Shown piece after piece: positions 63,823-64,000 of a stretch of DNA of 64,000 nt. The notes under the pieces were generated by a model. That model ran no database searches, had not been told where the DNA came from, and saw only the letters and a program-made list of their open reading frames with translations. Each line of letters begins with the position of its first letter. Position 1 is the stretch's first letter. Origin of the DNA: Rhizobium giardinii bv. giardinii H152 (GTDB taxonomy: Bacteria > Pseudomonadota > Alphaproteobacteria > Rhizobiales > Rhizobiaceae). The DNA is taken from assembly GCF_000379605.1 (NCBI RefSeq), contig NZ_KB902613.1, positions 1-64,000 on the forward strand, read 5' to 3'. The translations under genes and the position numbers were made by a program.

Positions 63823-64000
63823 ATGTCTGCATCCCTCATCTATGATCTCGCGCCGATCGGCGCCATCGTCGCCTGGTCGGACGGCACGCCGCGCCCGCCC
63901 GAGCACCACAAAAAGAGGTTGGCGGCCTGGGAAAACCGCAACAGCCGAGGTCGTCTGATCCGCAAGCAGGACAGGCGCGGCCTCGGCAATATCAGCCTCT
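63823..64000 (+). CDS. Start of an unidentified gene, cut by the window edge
   Basis: The ATG at 63823 has AAGGAG 7 nt upstream and codes for MSASLIYDLAPIGAIVAWSD, continuing in frame to the end (59 codons, C-terminal part GRLIRKQDRRGLGNISL). It follows the ParB-like gene by 93 bp and is likely co-transcribed. No motif is recognised. Confidence 0.75.
   Translation, partial: MSASLIYDLAPIGAIVAWSDGTPRPPEHHKKRLAAWENRNSRGRLIRKQDRRGLGNISL

Overview
The window looks like part of a large plasmid or chromid from a Rhizobiales bacterium (Rhizobium, Agrobacterium or Ensifer type). The reasons are high GC, several sugar-catabolic clusters each with its own ABC transporter and repressor, and a block of genes (ParB-like, DUF1419, DUF3085, DUF3991/TOPRIM, giant methylase-helicase) typical of rhizobial plasmids. 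There is also a plasmid-borne nadABC operon with a NadQ-type regulator. No rRNA, tRNA or CRISPR array was found. All assignments come from reading motifs in translations; no database search was run.

Layout. (1) 1-4665: a minus-strand operon (Tm-1-like ATP-binding protein, TIM-barrel PEP-hydrolase-like protein, cupin, Gfo/Idh/MocA dehydrogenase, and the start of another gene running off the left edge), with a divergent shortened paralogue of the TIM-barrel protein. (2) 4850-24582: a multigene block that I read as an anti-phage defence locus. It has a ComEC-like metallo-hydrolase on the minus strand, then on the plus strand two unknown proteins, an 1851-residue DUF1998-type SF2 helicase (DruE-like), a nuclease-SF1 helicase fusion, a MORC-like GHKL ATPase, a DUF4338 (DruA-like) protein and an AbiE-type toxin-antitoxin pair. 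(3) 24735-29271: an amino-sugar (GlcNAc) catabolic operon. (4) 29.5-33.0 kb: a scrapyard with a frameshifted acetyltransferase, the tail of a Tn3-family transposase, a serine hydrolase, and an AraC regulator whose 3' end runs into a decayed Nudix gene. (5) 33287-40427: a ROK repressor divergent from a complete sugar ABC transporter with a dehydrogenase. (6) 40.5-46.5 kb: assorted genes, including an SDR/TetR pair, a stand-alone LigD-type ligase preceded by the decayed end of a Ku gene, an MBL hydrolase, a cold-shock protein and a TPR-like protein. (7) 47.1-64.0 kb: the plasmid cassette genes, interrupted by a DUF433/PIN-like toxin-antitoxin pair and nadQ-nadABC.

How genes may work together. 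The ROK/ABC cluster and the GlcNAc operon carry similar palindromes in their control regions, sharing a 10-base half-site, so import and breakdown of an amino sugar may be co-regulated. nadA is preceded by two palindromes 27 bp apart, fitting NadQ control of de novo NAD synthesis. The defence block combines Druantia-type components (DUF4338 protein and giant DUF1998 helicase) with a MORC-type ATPase, a nuclease-helicase and an MBL enzyme. I do not recognise this combination as a described subtype, and it is the best candidate here for a new system.
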